Positions 45,462 through 54,952 are shown, counted from the first letter of the stretch. The stretch is 64,000 nucleotides of DNA from Flagellimonas sp947499585 (GCF_044596045.1 NZ_CP138995.1:1674001-1738000), one strand, 5' to 3'. Notes: generated by a model from the sequence alone, not told the origin. Numbers and translations: made by a program.

Positions 45462-46142
45462 TTAAAAATCGGTATCTAGGTTGATGTAGTCCAAAAATTC
45501 TCTTCTTACGGCTTCATCTTTAAATTTTCCGCCATATTCTGCCGTAACAGTGCTGCTTTCAATATCACGTATTCCCCTAGAATTTACACAGAGGTGTTTT
45601 GCGTCTATGACACAAGCAACATCTTCCGTTCCCAATACTTTTTGAAGCTCTTTAACAACTTGGATGTTCAACCTTTCTTGTACCTGCGGGCGTTTTGCAT
45701 AGTAATCAACCACACGGTTCATTTTTGAAAGACCTACGACTGTTCCATTGGAAATATAAGCAATATGGGCTCTTCCTATAATAGGTAGCAGATGGTGTTC
45801 ACAAGTTGAATACAGAACAATGTTTTTCTCAACTAACATCTCCCCATATTTGTACTTGTTTTTGAACGTGGAGGATTTTGGTTTTCTATCAGGATGAAGT
45901 CCACCAAAAATCTCTTTTACATACATTTTGGCTACCCTATTTGGCGTACCGTTAAGGCTGTCATCATCTAAATCAAGACCGAGGGTCAGCATAATTTCCC
46001 TTACACTTTTTTGTATTCTCTCAATCTTTTCATCCTCGCTCAATACAAACGCATCTTTCCTAATAGGGGTCTCTGATGAAGAGCCAACATGGTCGTTGCC
46101 TCTTTCCTCATATTGTTCTTCCAAAGCCTGCTCTAGTTTCAT
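45462..46142 (-). CDS. folE: GTP cyclohydrolase I
   Basis: 226 residues from the ATG at 46142; a TTG 15 bases earlier is also in frame. Makes 7,8-dihydroneopterin triphosphate from GTP, the first step of folate synthesis (and queuosine or pterin precursors). Zinc ligand motif STCEHHLLP and later VACVIDAKHLCVNSRGIRD, with Cys and His as required, in the C-terminal 190 residues; the N-terminal 40 residues are a variable acidic segment. First gene of a run with cysS and yidD. Confidence 0.96.
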   Translation of the reverse strand: MKLEQALEEQYEERGNDHVGSSSETPIRKDAFVLSEDEKIERIQKSVREIMLTLGLDLDDDSLNGTPNRVAKMYVKEIFGGLHPDRKPKSSTFKNKYKYGEMLVEKNIVLYSTCEHHLLPIIGRAHIAYISNGTVVGLSKMNRVVDYYAKRPQVQERLNIQVVKELQKVLGTEDVACVIDAKHLCVNSRGIRDIESSTVTAEYGGKFKDEAVRREFLDYINLDTDF

Positions 46143-46275
46143 TTCCTTTTTCTTCAAGAAGCAAAGATATACATTAATACCCTATTTAACATCTGGTATA
46201 CCTAGTTTGACAACATAAATTATTGTTAAGGCAAAAGCTGATTTATTTTTATAACACCCAAACTTACAACCCTTT

Positions 46276-48081
46276 ATGGTAAAATTGTTGACGAAGGTTT
46301 TAGCGGTTGTTTTCTTTTGCCAAATGGCTCATTCTCAAGTTACTTCAGAATGTTCCGATGCTATTCCTATTTGTAATAATACCCCAATAAATGGTGGAGC
46401 CAATGGTTTTGGCACAGATGACTTCAATGGAGCTACTTCTAGTGGATGTTTGGAGCAGACCATTTCCGGTGCCATAGAGTCCAACTCAGTATGGTACAGA
46501 TTTAGAACTGCCGCCGCAGGGCAATTTGGTTTTAATATAGGGCATGATAGCACAGAAGATTGGGATTTTGCACTATACAGAGCTAGTAGTTGTGGTAGTT
46601 TAGGTGATCCTGTTCGCTGCAATTTCTTCGATAATAGTGATTTTAAAACATTTATTGGTGTTGGGGAAGACCCTACCGGGGATGAAGATTCTGTCCATTA
46701 TGAAGACTGGGTCAATGTAAACCCTGGTGAAGACTATTACTTGCTGATCAACAATTTCAGCAACTTAAATTCTGGCTTTTCCATTCAATTTACGGGAGAT
46801 ATTTGGGTAACCAACCCAAATGATGCCTTAGATTGTTCCATAATAAATAATTTATTGGGTCCTCCGATTGCTGCTTGTGAGAATGAATCAGTTGTTTTAA
46901 ATGCCACTACTTCCGGTGCAACAGCTTATGAGTGGTATAATGATACTGGCAGTGGATTTCAACCAATAATCGGAGCTATTTCATCAACATTAAATGTTTT
47001 GAACTCTGCGATGTACCGTACGGTTGTAACAACTCCTATGGGTACAATTATCAGTGATGTTCAAGTGGCGTTTAATGCGGTTCCTACAACAAGAACAATG
47101 ATGGACGAGGTTTTATGTCATACCGATGATATGACATTTGATTTGGAATTAAAGGATTTAGAAGTACTTGGTTCACAGAACCCAGATAATTATATTGTTA
47201 GTTATCACAGTTCTCAGGCAGATGCTACAGCAGGGACAAATCCCTTGATGAAACAATATGAAAAGAGTTCAGGGCAAGAGGTTATTTATGTAAGAACAAC
47301 TTCTTTGGCAAACCCTAATTGTTATGATGCTTCAGAGAGCTTCGTTTTTGATGCCATTGAAACTCCAGAACTTACTTTCCCAGAAGAAGTGACTATCTGC
47401 GAGGATTCCAGCGGAATTGTAATTGGGGAGACCATACCTAACCCTAGCTATACCTATTTATGGAGTACAGGGGAACAAACACCAAGTATATCTGTTTCTC
47501 AAGGTGGGGAATATAGGGTAACAGTCACCAATTCTTCCAATGGATTAAGTTGTGAGTCACAGAGAACGATAAGTGTTCAAACATCTAGTTTGCCTATTAT
47601 ATCAGATATTGAAATTGAGGATTTGCAATCAAGCAATACCTTGACCGTTATCACTGAGGTTGATGGGGATTTTGAGTATCGATTGGATGATGGAGCGTTT
47701 CAAACAAGCAATGTTTTTAAAGGTGTGCTGGGAGGTACACATTCGGTAACCATGAGAGATATTTATGGTTGCGGAGAAGTTGTGGAAAGTAATATTGTTA
47801 TAGTAGGATTCTCGCCTATTTTCTCACCAAATGGAGATGTGCTTAATGAAACTTGGCAAGTTGAAGGACTTTCAGAATTGAATGATCCTATTATCACTAT
47901 TTATGACCGATATGGTAAACTAATAAAAGAAATGACGGAATTTAGTGCTGGTTGGGACGGTAGTCTTAACGGAAGGCCGCTTCCTTCCACAGATTATTGG
48001 TTCAAATTATCCTATTTAGATGATAGTGGAAATAGGATAAATGCAAAGTATTTACAGAACCATTTCTCCTTGAGAAGATAG
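46276..48081 (+). CDS. Type IX secretion cargo protein with type B C-terminal signal, copy 1
   Basis: 601 residues. Signal peptide MVKLLTKVLAVVFFCQMAHS-Q, a repeated beta-sandwich body that begins CSDAIPICNNTPINGGANGFG, and a C-terminal type B sorting domain from about residue 512: PIFSPNGDVLNETW, ITIYDRYGKLIKE, GWDGSLNGRPLPSTDYWF and a final HFSLRR. The T9SS exports the protein through the outer membrane; type B proteins are usually released or attached without the porU-type anchor. The body has no catalytic motif; an adhesin or matrix role is likely. Paralogue follows at 48197. Confidence 0.9.
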   Translation: MVKLLTKVLAVVFFCQMAHSQVTSECSDAIPICNNTPINGGANGFGTDDFNGATSSGCLEQTISGAIESNSVWYRFRTAAAGQFGFNIGHDSTEDWDFALYRASSCGSLGDPVRCNFFDNSDFKTFIGVGEDPTGDEDSVHYEDWVNVNPGEDYYLLINNFSNLNSGFSIQFTGDIWVTNPNDALDCSIINNLLGPPIAACENESVVLNATTSGATAYEWYNDTGSGFQPIIGAISSTLNVLNSAMYRTVVTTPMGTIISDVQVAFNAVPTTRTMMDEVLCHTDDMTFDLELKDLEVLGSQNPDNYIVSYHSSQADATAGTNPLMKQYEKSSGQEVIYVRTTSLANPNCYDASESFVFDAIETPELTFPEEVTICEDSSGIVIGETIPNPSYTYLWSTGEQTPSISVSQGGEYRVTVTNSSNGLSCESQRTISVQTSSLPIISDIEIEDLQSSNTLTVITEVDGDFEYRLDDGAFQTSNVFKGVLGGTHSVTMRDIYGCGEVVESNIVIVGFSPIFSPNGDVLNETWQVEGLSELNDPIITIYDRYGKLIKEMTEFSAGWDGSLNGRPLPSTDYWFKLSYLDDSGNRINAKYLQNHFSLRR

Positions 48082-48196
48082 TTTATTATGCATTTTATCG
48101 ATTAACTGTATTATTTTTCGGTTGAAAAATAATAAAAGAGTGTTTTGGGCAGTTATACAAGGTAGATTACAGAATAACCTTTAGCCCCAAAATTCT

Positions 48197-49642
48197 ATGA
48201 GAGCTCTATTTAGCGCTATCTGTTGTTTATTTCTATTTACTATAGGAGCAAATGCTCAAAACTCCCCAGATTGTAGAACAGCCATTCCTGTTTGTGCCGA
48301 TGCGCCTATTTTGTCCACTACGGATGGAAGTGGTGATATTGATGATTTTGACCCAGATGTAATAACCGAATCAGGCTGTTTAGAAAAAGGTAGTGTTAGT
48401 TCTGCCAATATTGAAAACAACACTTCTTGGTATGTTTTTAGGGCAGGAACAGATGGGCAGATTGGTTTTGACATTGAAGCACTTCCTGTTACCGCGGGAG
48501 GAATTGTTACATCAGAATTGGATTTTGCGTTATATGGACCTTTTGACCAAACTACGGGGCAAAATTTTTGTACTCTAGTCGGCAATGGTTCGGCACAACC
48601 TATACGTTGTAATTACGAAGTAAATGATACAGGATATACCGGAGTAGGGGTAAACTTTGCTGATGGGAGATTGGGTGCACCATTTGTGATTGGAAGTCAG
48701 AATACCTATGATGAATGGTTAGATGTAACTGCAGGAGAAATTTACTACCTGTTTATAAATAATTATAATACCAATTTTGACGGAGATGCAGAGCCTTTTG
48801 AGCTGAGATTTACAGGAAGTTCTGTAGACGCCGACCAAGATACCGCTTTGGATTGTACGTTGCGTGATGAATTCTTAGGATTGGATATCATTGCTTGTGA
48901 AGGTGATCCAGATATAATATTGAGTGCTTTAAATTCTCCAGCTGGACCTGCTGTAGCAAATGTTACTTGGGAATTGGATGCAGATGACGATGGTACTTAC
49001 GAAACAGTTTTGGCAAGTGGCCCTACAGAGACGGAATTTACAGTTACAAGCCCTAATTCTGGACGTTATAGAGTGACCATTGAAACTACTTTGGCCACTG
49101 TTATCACCGATGATATTCTTATCACTTTCTATGGAGTTCCAGAATTAGACGAGGTACGCGTAATTGATGATTTAGTCAATAGTGATCAAACAGATCCTTA
49201 CAATATAGAAATTATTCCTTTGGGTGATGGAGATTATGAATATGCGATTAATGGTGGAGAATTTCAGGATGACCCGTTATTTTTTGATGTGCCACCAGGT
49301 GAAAATACAGTTATTATCAATGATAAAAATGGTTGTGGTATTACAGAACCTCTTCCTTTCTTAGTGGTTGGTTATCCAAAGTTCTTTACCCCTAATGGTG
49401 ATGGCATACATGACAATTGGAATGTATTGGGAATTGAAACCCTCACGGACCCTAGCGTTTTTATCTTTGATCGTTACGGAAAGTTATTGAAAGAATTAGA
49501 TGTAACAGGAGGCTGGGACGGTACGTTTAATGGAAGGCAATTACCATCTTCGGATTATTGGTTTCGTTTAGACTACGATCGTGATGATTCAGGCGTTGTT
49601 GTTGCACGCTCTGTTAGAAGACATTTTTCTTTAGTGCGCTAA
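48197..49642 (+). CDS. Type IX secretion cargo protein with type B C-terminal signal, copy 2
   Basis: 481 residues. Signal peptide to NAQ, a body that starts CRTAIPVCADAPIL (same CxxAIPxC opening as copy 1), and a type B sorting domain from about 393: FFTPNGDGIHDNW, VFIFDRYGKLLKELD, GWDGTFNGRQLPSSDYWF, RRHFSLVR. It is shorter than copy 1 because the middle domains are fewer. The 115 bases between the genes have no other gene. Secreted; function unknown. Confidence 0.9.
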   Translation: MRALFSAICCLFLFTIGANAQNSPDCRTAIPVCADAPILSTTDGSGDIDDFDPDVITESGCLEKGSVSSANIENNTSWYVFRAGTDGQIGFDIEALPVTAGGIVTSELDFALYGPFDQTTGQNFCTLVGNGSAQPIRCNYEVNDTGYTGVGVNFADGRLGAPFVIGSQNTYDEWLDVTAGEIYYLFINNYNTNFDGDAEPFELRFTGSSVDADQDTALDCTLRDEFLGLDIIACEGDPDIILSALNSPAGPAVANVTWELDADDDGTYETVLASGPTETEFTVTSPNSGRYRVTIETTLATVITDDILITFYGVPELDEVRVIDDLVNSDQTDPYNIEIIPLGDGDYEYAINGGEFQDDPLFFDVPPGENTVIINDKNGCGITEPLPFLVVGYPKFFTPNGDGIHDNWNVLGIETLTDPSVFIFDRYGKLLKELDVTGGWDGTFNGRQLPSSDYWFRLDYDRDDSGVVVARSVRRHFSLVR

Positions 49643-49652
49643 ACAAAAAAGA

Positions 49653-49670
49653 CCGGATTGCTCCGGCCTT
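49653..49670. terminator. Weak terminator between the T9SS cargo gene and the FadL-type gene
   Basis: CCGGA/TCCGG stem with a short T run after it and A run before. Shorter than the other terminators of the window. Confidence 0.4.
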
Positions 49671-49691
49671 TAATTACAATATTTTATCTAC

Positions 49692-51191
49692 TTAGAATTT
49701 TAAGGTATATCCTAAAGTAACATTGGTATTTATTCTGTTTATCATTGCGGAGCTATTGATTCCAGCATCAAACAACAATGTATTTATATCTTGTTCAGTT
49801 CTGTTAACGGCTAAATCTAATCTACTTCCGCCAAAATTATAACCAATACCACCTGAGTATCCGTTTAAATCACCCACAATATCTCCATTTTCATAAGGAC
49901 TGCTCTCATACCTGTATCCGGCACGTAAACTAACTTCATCAATACGATATTCCCCTCCAAGTCTATAAGTGTTTACAACACCTAGTTGTGCAGCTATAAA
50001 ATCATTTTCCGATACAAAATTAGGGTCTGTAGTAGGTCTAAGCTCAGCTTGCGACATATCTTGATATCCGTAGTCAAAACTCAAAAGGCCATCTTTTCCA
50101 AAAACAACCGCTACGCTTCCGGTAAGCTTTGATGGAGTTTTTATTCTGTACTCTTCAAACAAATTAACAATACTGAAATTGATAAAATCAATATCCTGCT
50201 CGGCCAATGTCGAATTGATGCGTTGCGATGTATCATCTGTTAGTTCATACCAAGTGGGGGATTGATAACTACCACCTACACGAATATTATCGTTCAACTT
50301 TGCTATACCGCCCAAACTAAAAGAAAAACCATAGCCTTCTGTATGAAGCAAATTATCAAATGTGGTAAATTGTACTGGAGAATCAGTGTCATAACCATTT
50401 TCATCCAATAAAGTCAATCTATCATACAAAACTGTATGAAAGTTTAAGGAAGCCCCTAGATAAAGGTTTTCTTGGTATTGCCCAGCAAAGTTTACAGTGA
50501 ATTTGCTATTGTAGCCCGTTGTGCTTTGTAAATACTCTTGGTTTACATTGCTGTATTGCGCATTTGAAAAGTAGGAAGTATTAGTATCTTCATCCGCAGT
50601 TGGTTCTATAATACCGGCTTGAAACCCAAGAAATGCCTGTTGCGCTCCAAAACCAATATTGGAACCTATATCTAAATAGGCATCTTCTATAAATTCTCCT
50701 TGCTGAACTCTTAGCGGGCCAAGAGCCTGTCCTTGGGCAAAATTTAAGAAGTAGTTGTCAATACCTTGAGTTGTATTTCCTGAAACAACAAATTCATCAT
50801 CAAAATTTTGTACTAAATCATAATTGAAAGCCAATGCGAGTTTTTTCCATGGACTATCTGAAGATTTGAAGACAAAAACGCCTCCGACTTGATTTAATTC
50901 CAACGAATTAATATCGGTGTTGCGAAAGCTATTCCCAAAAAAGGCATCGCTACTTCTATTGTAATTGGAACCAGAAACTGTAAACTGACTGTGATTAAAA
51001 ACAGCAGAACCAGCTGGGTTCACATTTAAAGAGGATAAATCTCCTCCCAGGGCACCAAAAGCACCACTCATAGATTGAAATCTTGCTGTTCCCTGAATGT
51101 TTTCAGTGCTATATCGCAATACGTCATTTATGTTTTGAGCACTTACAAATGTGCATGCCAATACCATTATGAAAGTTGAAATTCTTTTCAT
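49692..51191 (-). CDS. OmpP1/FadL-family outer-membrane transporter
   Basis: 499 residues. Signal peptide MKRISTFIMVLACTFVSA-Q; N-terminal helix region with the FadL-type LGGDLSSLNVNPAGSAVFNHSQF (about 48-70), then beta strands and a final NTNVTLGYTLKF with terminal Phe. FadL members pass long-chain fatty acids or other hydrophobic substrates across the outer membrane. Follows the SR/GW-rich lipoprotein gene by 37 bases on the same strand and may be co-transcribed. Confidence 0.88.
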   Translation of the reverse strand: MKRISTFIMVLACTFVSAQNINDVLRYSTENIQGTARFQSMSGAFGALGGDLSSLNVNPAGSAVFNHSQFTVSGSNYNRSSDAFFGNSFRNTDINSLELNQVGGVFVFKSSDSPWKKLALAFNYDLVQNFDDEFVVSGNTTQGIDNYFLNFAQGQALGPLRVQQGEFIEDAYLDIGSNIGFGAQQAFLGFQAGIIEPTADEDTNTSYFSNAQYSNVNQEYLQSTTGYNSKFTVNFAGQYQENLYLGASLNFHTVLYDRLTLLDENGYDTDSPVQFTTFDNLLHTEGYGFSFSLGGIAKLNDNIRVGGSYQSPTWYELTDDTSQRINSTLAEQDIDFINFSIVNLFEEYRIKTPSKLTGSVAVVFGKDGLLSFDYGYQDMSQAELRPTTDPNFVSENDFIAAQLGVVNTYRLGGEYRIDEVSLRAGYRYESSPYENGDIVGDLNGYSGGIGYNFGGSRLDLAVNRTEQDINTLLFDAGINSSAMINRINTNVTLGYTLKF

Positions 51192-51228
51192 TTCTCGTGA
51201 TTTAGTTTTTACAGTAAATTTTTAGGAT

Positions 51229-52569
51229 TTATTGTCTTCTTCCGCTCCTGCTAGATGATGATCTTGAACCGCCAGAAGATCTGCTAGAACCTCCAGAACT
51301 TCTGTAGCTTCCTGAACTTCTTGAACTGCCCCCGGAACTCCTGTAACTTCCACTGCTTCTTGAGCTTCGGTTACTTCCGCTACTCCTATAACTTCCAGAG
51401 CTTCTTGAACTTCTGGATGATCTATTGTAGTTGCTGCTACGTGGTGCAGTTCTACCTGAAGACTGATAACTTCTAGTACTTCTTCCTGAAGTTCTATACC
51501 CGGAAGAAGAATTTCTGTTGGTACTACCGCTTCTGTATGTTCCGCTACTTCTTGTTGATGGAGAAGTCCCATAAGAACGATTTGTTCTAGAGTTTCCACT
51601 ATAATTAGGAGTGGTTCTGGTGCTTCTACTGGTTCTATAGCTTCTGTTTCTTGCAATGGCATCTGCGCTTACTGACCTTCTTGCAGTGGTTCCGGTTCCG
51701 CTACGGTATGTTCTAGAACTTCTTCCTGCTGATGCGCTTCGGTTTACATTAGAACGTCCAGCATTGGCATTAGTTCTATATCTTGATGAGTAGCCGCTTC
51801 TTCTTGCTGCTACATTTGACCTTCCACGAATTGATGTTCCAGGAATTATTGTATTTGAATACCCTCTTCTTCCTCTGTTGTATGCGTAACCTCTATTGTT
51901 GCGGAAACCTCTGTTATAAAAGCCTCTATTATATCCTCTGTTCCAACCGTAACCATAGCCGCCCCAGCCAAAGCCACCGCCCCAATAGGGATGTCCCCAG
52001 CCACCGGCCCAGCCCCAGCCGCCGCCCCAACCGAAGCCACCGCCCCAACGGTTCCATCTCCAAGGGTTGTTCCAGCCCCAGCCGTAACCAAAGCCACCCC
52101 AGCCCCAGTTGTTCCAAAGCCAAGGGTCAGCGCCCCAACCAAAGCCACCGCCCCAGTTGTCATAGATATTTATTGATACGTTTGTTGGATTGTCTCCCCA
52201 ACCTGGATTTCCGTTGTAGGAATTATTGTTTGCAAAGTAATCTGTCTGCTCACCTATTGGAATACTATCGTTTTCAACACCGCTGGAATAACTGTCGACA
52301 TCGGTGAAAATCTCTTCCTCTAAAATATCACCGTATTCATTTGCTTTTTGTCCAAAATAATCTCCATAAATATCGCTCTCCTGCTTTTCTATTCTTACGG
52401 CTTCAGCTGATTTTTTTTCTACGCGAACTGTTCTATTATTGTTGGAATAAATTCCATCGTCATCATAATAAGAAGCTGTTTGATATGAACCGCAAGAAGT
52501 CATTAGAAGAATGCCCATAACGGATATGGTCAGGATTTGAAATTTGGAGTAGGGTAGAGACTTTATCAT
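51229..52569 (-). CDS. Low-complexity surface lipoprotein (Gly/Trp-rich and Ser/Arg-rich)
   Basis: 446 residues from the ATG at 52569, where a lipoprotein signal starts (lipobox MTSC, Cys26); an ATG eight codons upstream is also possible. After an acidic linker (about 30-130) comes a Gly/Trp/Phe-rich tract with repeats of the type GGGFGWGGGWGW, then Asn/Arg/Gly-rich RGFYNRGFRNNRG, and a long C-terminal Ser/Arg/Gly/Tyr tract with repeated SGSYRSSG units. The GC-rich part stands out from the surroundings. No enzyme motif. It may be a sticky surface or RNA-binding-like protein; the second reading frame of the tract is open only because of the repeat. Confidence 0.8.
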   Translation of the reverse strand: MIKSLPYSKFQILTISVMGILLMTSCGSYQTASYYDDDGIYSNNNRTVRVEKKSAEAVRIEKQESDIYGDYFGQKANEYGDILEEEIFTDVDSYSSGVENDSIPIGEQTDYFANNNSYNGNPGWGDNPTNVSINIYDNWGGGFGWGADPWLWNNWGWGGFGYGWGWNNPWRWNRWGGGFGWGGGWGWAGGWGHPYWGGGFGWGGYGYGWNRGYNRGFYNRGFRNNRGYAYNRGRRGYSNTIIPGTSIRGRSNVAARRSGYSSRYRTNANAGRSNVNRSASAGRSSRTYRSGTGTTARRSVSADAIARNRSYRTSRSTRTTPNYSGNSRTNRSYGTSPSTRSSGTYRSGSTNRNSSSGYRTSGRSTRSYQSSGRTAPRSSNYNRSSRSSRSSGSYRSSGSNRSSRSSGSYRSSGGSSRSSGSYRSSGGSSRSSGGSRSSSSRSGRRQ

Positions 52570-52663
52570 AACGCAATTTTTATTGTTGAACATACTAAAA
52601 ATAGTTAGTTTTACCGAACTATTTTGAAGACAAAGTCACAAGTTTTGTGCCAAACTAATGTAG

Positions 52664-54139
52664 ATGGGTAAAAAATTAACAAGTAGAAGCGAGGATTATT
52701 CCAAATGGTATAATGAACTTGTAGTAAAAGCAGATTTAGCTGAAAATTCAGGAGTTAGGGGATGTATGGTCATTAAACCTTATGGCTTTGCCATATGGGA
52801 GAAAATGCAGGCCCAATTGGATAAAATGTTCAAAGAAACTGGGCATGAGAACGCTTATTTCCCTTTGTTTATACCAAAATCATATTTGAGCAAAGAAGCT
52901 AGCCATGTAGAAGGTTTTGCTAAAGAATGTGCTGTTGTTACGCATTACAGATTAAAGAATGCTGAGGATGGGAGCGGTATTGTTGTAGATGAAGATGCCA
53001 AGCTAGAGGAAGAACTGATTGTTCGCCCCACATCAGAAACCATTATATGGGATACGTATAGAAGATGGATACAGTCTTATCGTGATTTACCGTTACTGAT
53101 CAACCAATGGGCCAATGTGGTACGTTGGGAAATGCGTACGCGTTTGTTTTTGCGCACAGCGGAATTTTTATGGCAAGAAGGTCATACGGCGCATGCAACA
53201 AGACAAGAGGCTGTGGAAGAAGCGCAACAAATGATGCACGTGTATGCGGAATTTGCTGAAGAACATATGGCCGTTCCAGTAATAAAAGGAACAAAAACGG
53301 AAAGTGAGCGTTTTGCTGGCGCCGAAGAAACCTATTGTATTGAAGCTTTAATGCAAGATGGAAAGGCTTTGCAGGCAGGAACCTCACACTTTCTTGGGCA
53401 GAATTTTGCAAAGGCTTTTGATGTTAAGTTTGCTACTAAAGAAGGAAAACAAGAACATGTTTGGGCTACTTCATGGGGTGTTTCAACACGGTTAATGGGT
53501 GCTTTGGTTATGACCCATAGCGATGATAATGGGTTGGTGCTTCCACCTAAATTAGCGCCAATTCAAGTTGTAATTGTTCCAATTTACAAGGGATTGGAGC
53601 AGTTAGATGTTATTTCTGAAAAAGTAGATTCTTTAGTAAAAGAATTACGTTCCAAAGGAATTTCTGTAAAATACGATAAGAGGGATACGCATAAGCCAGG
53701 TTTTAAATTCAATGAATATGAATTAAAGGGTGTTCCTGTACGTTTGGCCATTGGACAACGAGATTTGGAAAATGGAACATATGAGGTTGCAAGAAGGGAT
53801 ACGTTGGAAAAAGAATCTATAAAGGCAGAAGATATTGTTGGTAAAATAGTGTCTTTAATGGATGAGATTCAGGAAAACATTTATAAGAAAGCTTTAGATT
53901 ATAGGAAAGCGCACATAACCAAAGTAGATTCATACGATGAATTTAAGGAAGTTATAGAAGGAAAGGGAGGTTTTGTATTAGCTCATTGGGATGGTACTGC
54001 AGAAACAGAGGATAAGATAAAAGAAGAGACAAAGGCCACTATACGCTGTATTCTTTTAAATGCTGAAAAAGAGGAAGGTAAGTGCATGGTGACCGGAAAA
54101 CCGTCTATGCAAAGAGTACTGTTTGCCAAGGCTTATTAA
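52664..54139 (+). CDS. proS: Prolyl-tRNA synthetase, archaeal/eukaryotic type
   Basis: 491 residues, the short type without the bacterial editing insert. Class II motifs: motif 2 WEMRTRLFLRTAEFLWQEGHTAHAT (about 158-182), GTSHFLGQNFAKAF, and motif 3 WGVSTRLMGALVM; anticodon-binding domain around PPKLAPIQVVIVPIYKG. The protein ends with a C-terminal domain and Tyr. Charges tRNA-Pro. This type is normal in Bacteroidota, so it is not a sign of recent transfer. Followed by two tRNA genes. Confidence 0.96.
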   Translation: MGKKLTSRSEDYSKWYNELVVKADLAENSGVRGCMVIKPYGFAIWEKMQAQLDKMFKETGHENAYFPLFIPKSYLSKEASHVEGFAKECAVVTHYRLKNAEDGSGIVVDEDAKLEEELIVRPTSETIIWDTYRRWIQSYRDLPLLINQWANVVRWEMRTRLFLRTAEFLWQEGHTAHATRQEAVEEAQQMMHVYAEFAEEHMAVPVIKGTKTESERFAGAEETYCIEALMQDGKALQAGTSHFLGQNFAKAFDVKFATKEGKQEHVWATSWGVSTRLMGALVMTHSDDNGLVLPPKLAPIQVVIVPIYKGLEQLDVISEKVDSLVKELRSKGISVKYDKRDTHKPGFKFNEYELKGVPVRLAIGQRDLENGTYEVARRDTLEKESIKAEDIVGKIVSLMDEIQENIYKKALDYRKAHITKVDSYDEFKEVIEGKGGFVLAHWDGTAETEDKIKEETKATIRCILLNAEKEEGKCMVTGKPSMQRVLFAKAY

Positions 54140-54164
54140 AAGGAGCAAAAAATAATATTTACTC

Positions 54165-54194
54165 TTGCAAGACTTAAAAATAGTTGTATTTTTG
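54165..54194 (+). promoter_or_regulatory. Promoter of the first tRNA-Glu gene (TTG, 19 bases, TATTTTTG)
   Basis: TTG at 54165-54167 and TATTTTTG at 54187-54194 separated by 19 bases; excellent Bacteroidota consensus. Transcription would start near 54198, 16 bases before the tRNA. Confidence 0.75.
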
Positions 54195-54213
54195 CATCCG
54201 CAATTATGCACCC

Positions 54214-54285
54214 GGCCCGTTCGTCTAGGGGTTAGGACGCCAGGTTTTCATCCTGGTAACAGGGGTTCGATTCCCCTACGGGCTA
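54214..54285 (+). tRNA. tRNA-Glu (anticodon TTC), copy 1
   Basis: 72 bases. Acceptor GGCCCGT pairs with ACGGGCT, discriminator A, anticodon loop TTTTCAT in CCAGG-TTTTCAT-CCTGG, T arm AGGGG-TTCGATT-CCCCT. CCA is not encoded. Confidence 0.96.
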
Positions 54286-54377
54286 CGAAGTTCAGTGAAA
54301 TATTGGGTAGATTAATTAAAAGCTATATGATAGGAAACATCTTTGACTTAACTTTTAGTTTTTCATTTTATCCAAAT

Positions 54378-54449
54378 GGCCCGTTCGTCTAGGGGTTAGG
54401 ACGCCAGGTTTTCATCCTGGTAACAGGGGTTCGATTCCCCTACGGGCTA
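54378..54449 (+). tRNA. tRNA-Glu (anticodon TTC), copy 2
   Basis: Identical over all 72 bases to copy 1, 92 bases downstream. No own TAnnTTTG box is clear in the spacer, so it is probably cut from the same transcript. Confidence 0.96.
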
Positions 54450-54542
54450 CAAAAATAATTGTAAAGTATAATAAAAAAAGAAAGGTTTAAAACATAGGTT
54501 ATTACCAGTTTCAATCTTTCGTTATCCATTTAAATTAAGACA

Positions 54543-54794
54543 ATGGCAAACCATAAGTCAGCATTAAAGAGAATTAGAAGAAACGAAGCAGTACGTTTAC
54601 GCAACAGGTATCAACATAAGACTGTTCGTAATGCTATTAGAAAACTGCGAAATGAAGAGGATAAAAAAGCTGCTGAAACACTTTTACCTACAGTTGTAGG
54701 TATGATAGATAAGTTGGCAAAGCGAAATATTATTCACAATAATAAAGCGGCTAACCTAAAGAGCAAGTTAATGAGTAGTGTTGCAGCAATGTAA
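54543..54794 (+). CDS. rpsT: 30S ribosomal protein S20
   Basis: 83 residues, normal length. MANHKSALKRIRRNEAVRLRN and the basic helical body (TLLPTVVGMIDKLAKRNIIHNNKAANLKSKLMS) match S20, which binds 16S rRNA early in 30S assembly. Single gene after the tRNA pair; followed by a strong palindromic terminator. Confidence 0.97.
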   Translation: MANHKSALKRIRRNEAVRLRNRYQHKTVRNAIRKLRNEEDKKAAETLLPTVVGMIDKLAKRNIIHNNKAANLKSKLMSSVAAM

Positions 54795-54811
54795 TTCTAT
54801 TTCATATTTAT

Positions 54812-54855
54812 ATAAAACTAAAAGCGCCCCTAATTAGGGGCGCTTTTAGTTTTAT
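54812..54855. terminator. Perfect palindromic terminator after rpsT
   Basis: 44-base perfect palindrome whose centre is GCGCCCCTAATTAGGGGCGC, flanked by A-rich and T-rich arms, so it can act in both directions. The minus-strand LruC gene ends about 100 bases further on. Confidence 0.85.
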
Positions 54856-54952
54856 GTTAGTTGCTTAACCTTACAATTCCGATTCATTGTATAACCAATT
54901 GAATTTTATACCAATTTTGGAAAGAAGCTTCTCTAATGTTAGTAAAATTAGT

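Noticed and set aside
51222..51662. Minus-strand frame of 146 codons rich in Glu, Val and Leu inside the low-complexity lipoprotein gene
   Set aside because: It is open only because the repeat units of the real gene lack stops in this frame; no start context or signal.
51991..52176. Plus-strand Ala/Pro/Thr-rich frame of 61 codons
   Set aside because: It mirrors the GC-rich Gly/Trp tract of the lipoprotein gene on the other strand.
52664..54139. Archaeal-type prolyl-tRNA synthetase as a horizontally acquired gene
   Set aside because: This type is the normal form in Bacteroidota and composition matches its neighbours.
54165..54392. Plus-strand frame of 75 codons across the tRNA pair
   Set aside because: It spans tRNA-Glu copy 1 and runs into copy 2, and reads through their structured parts.
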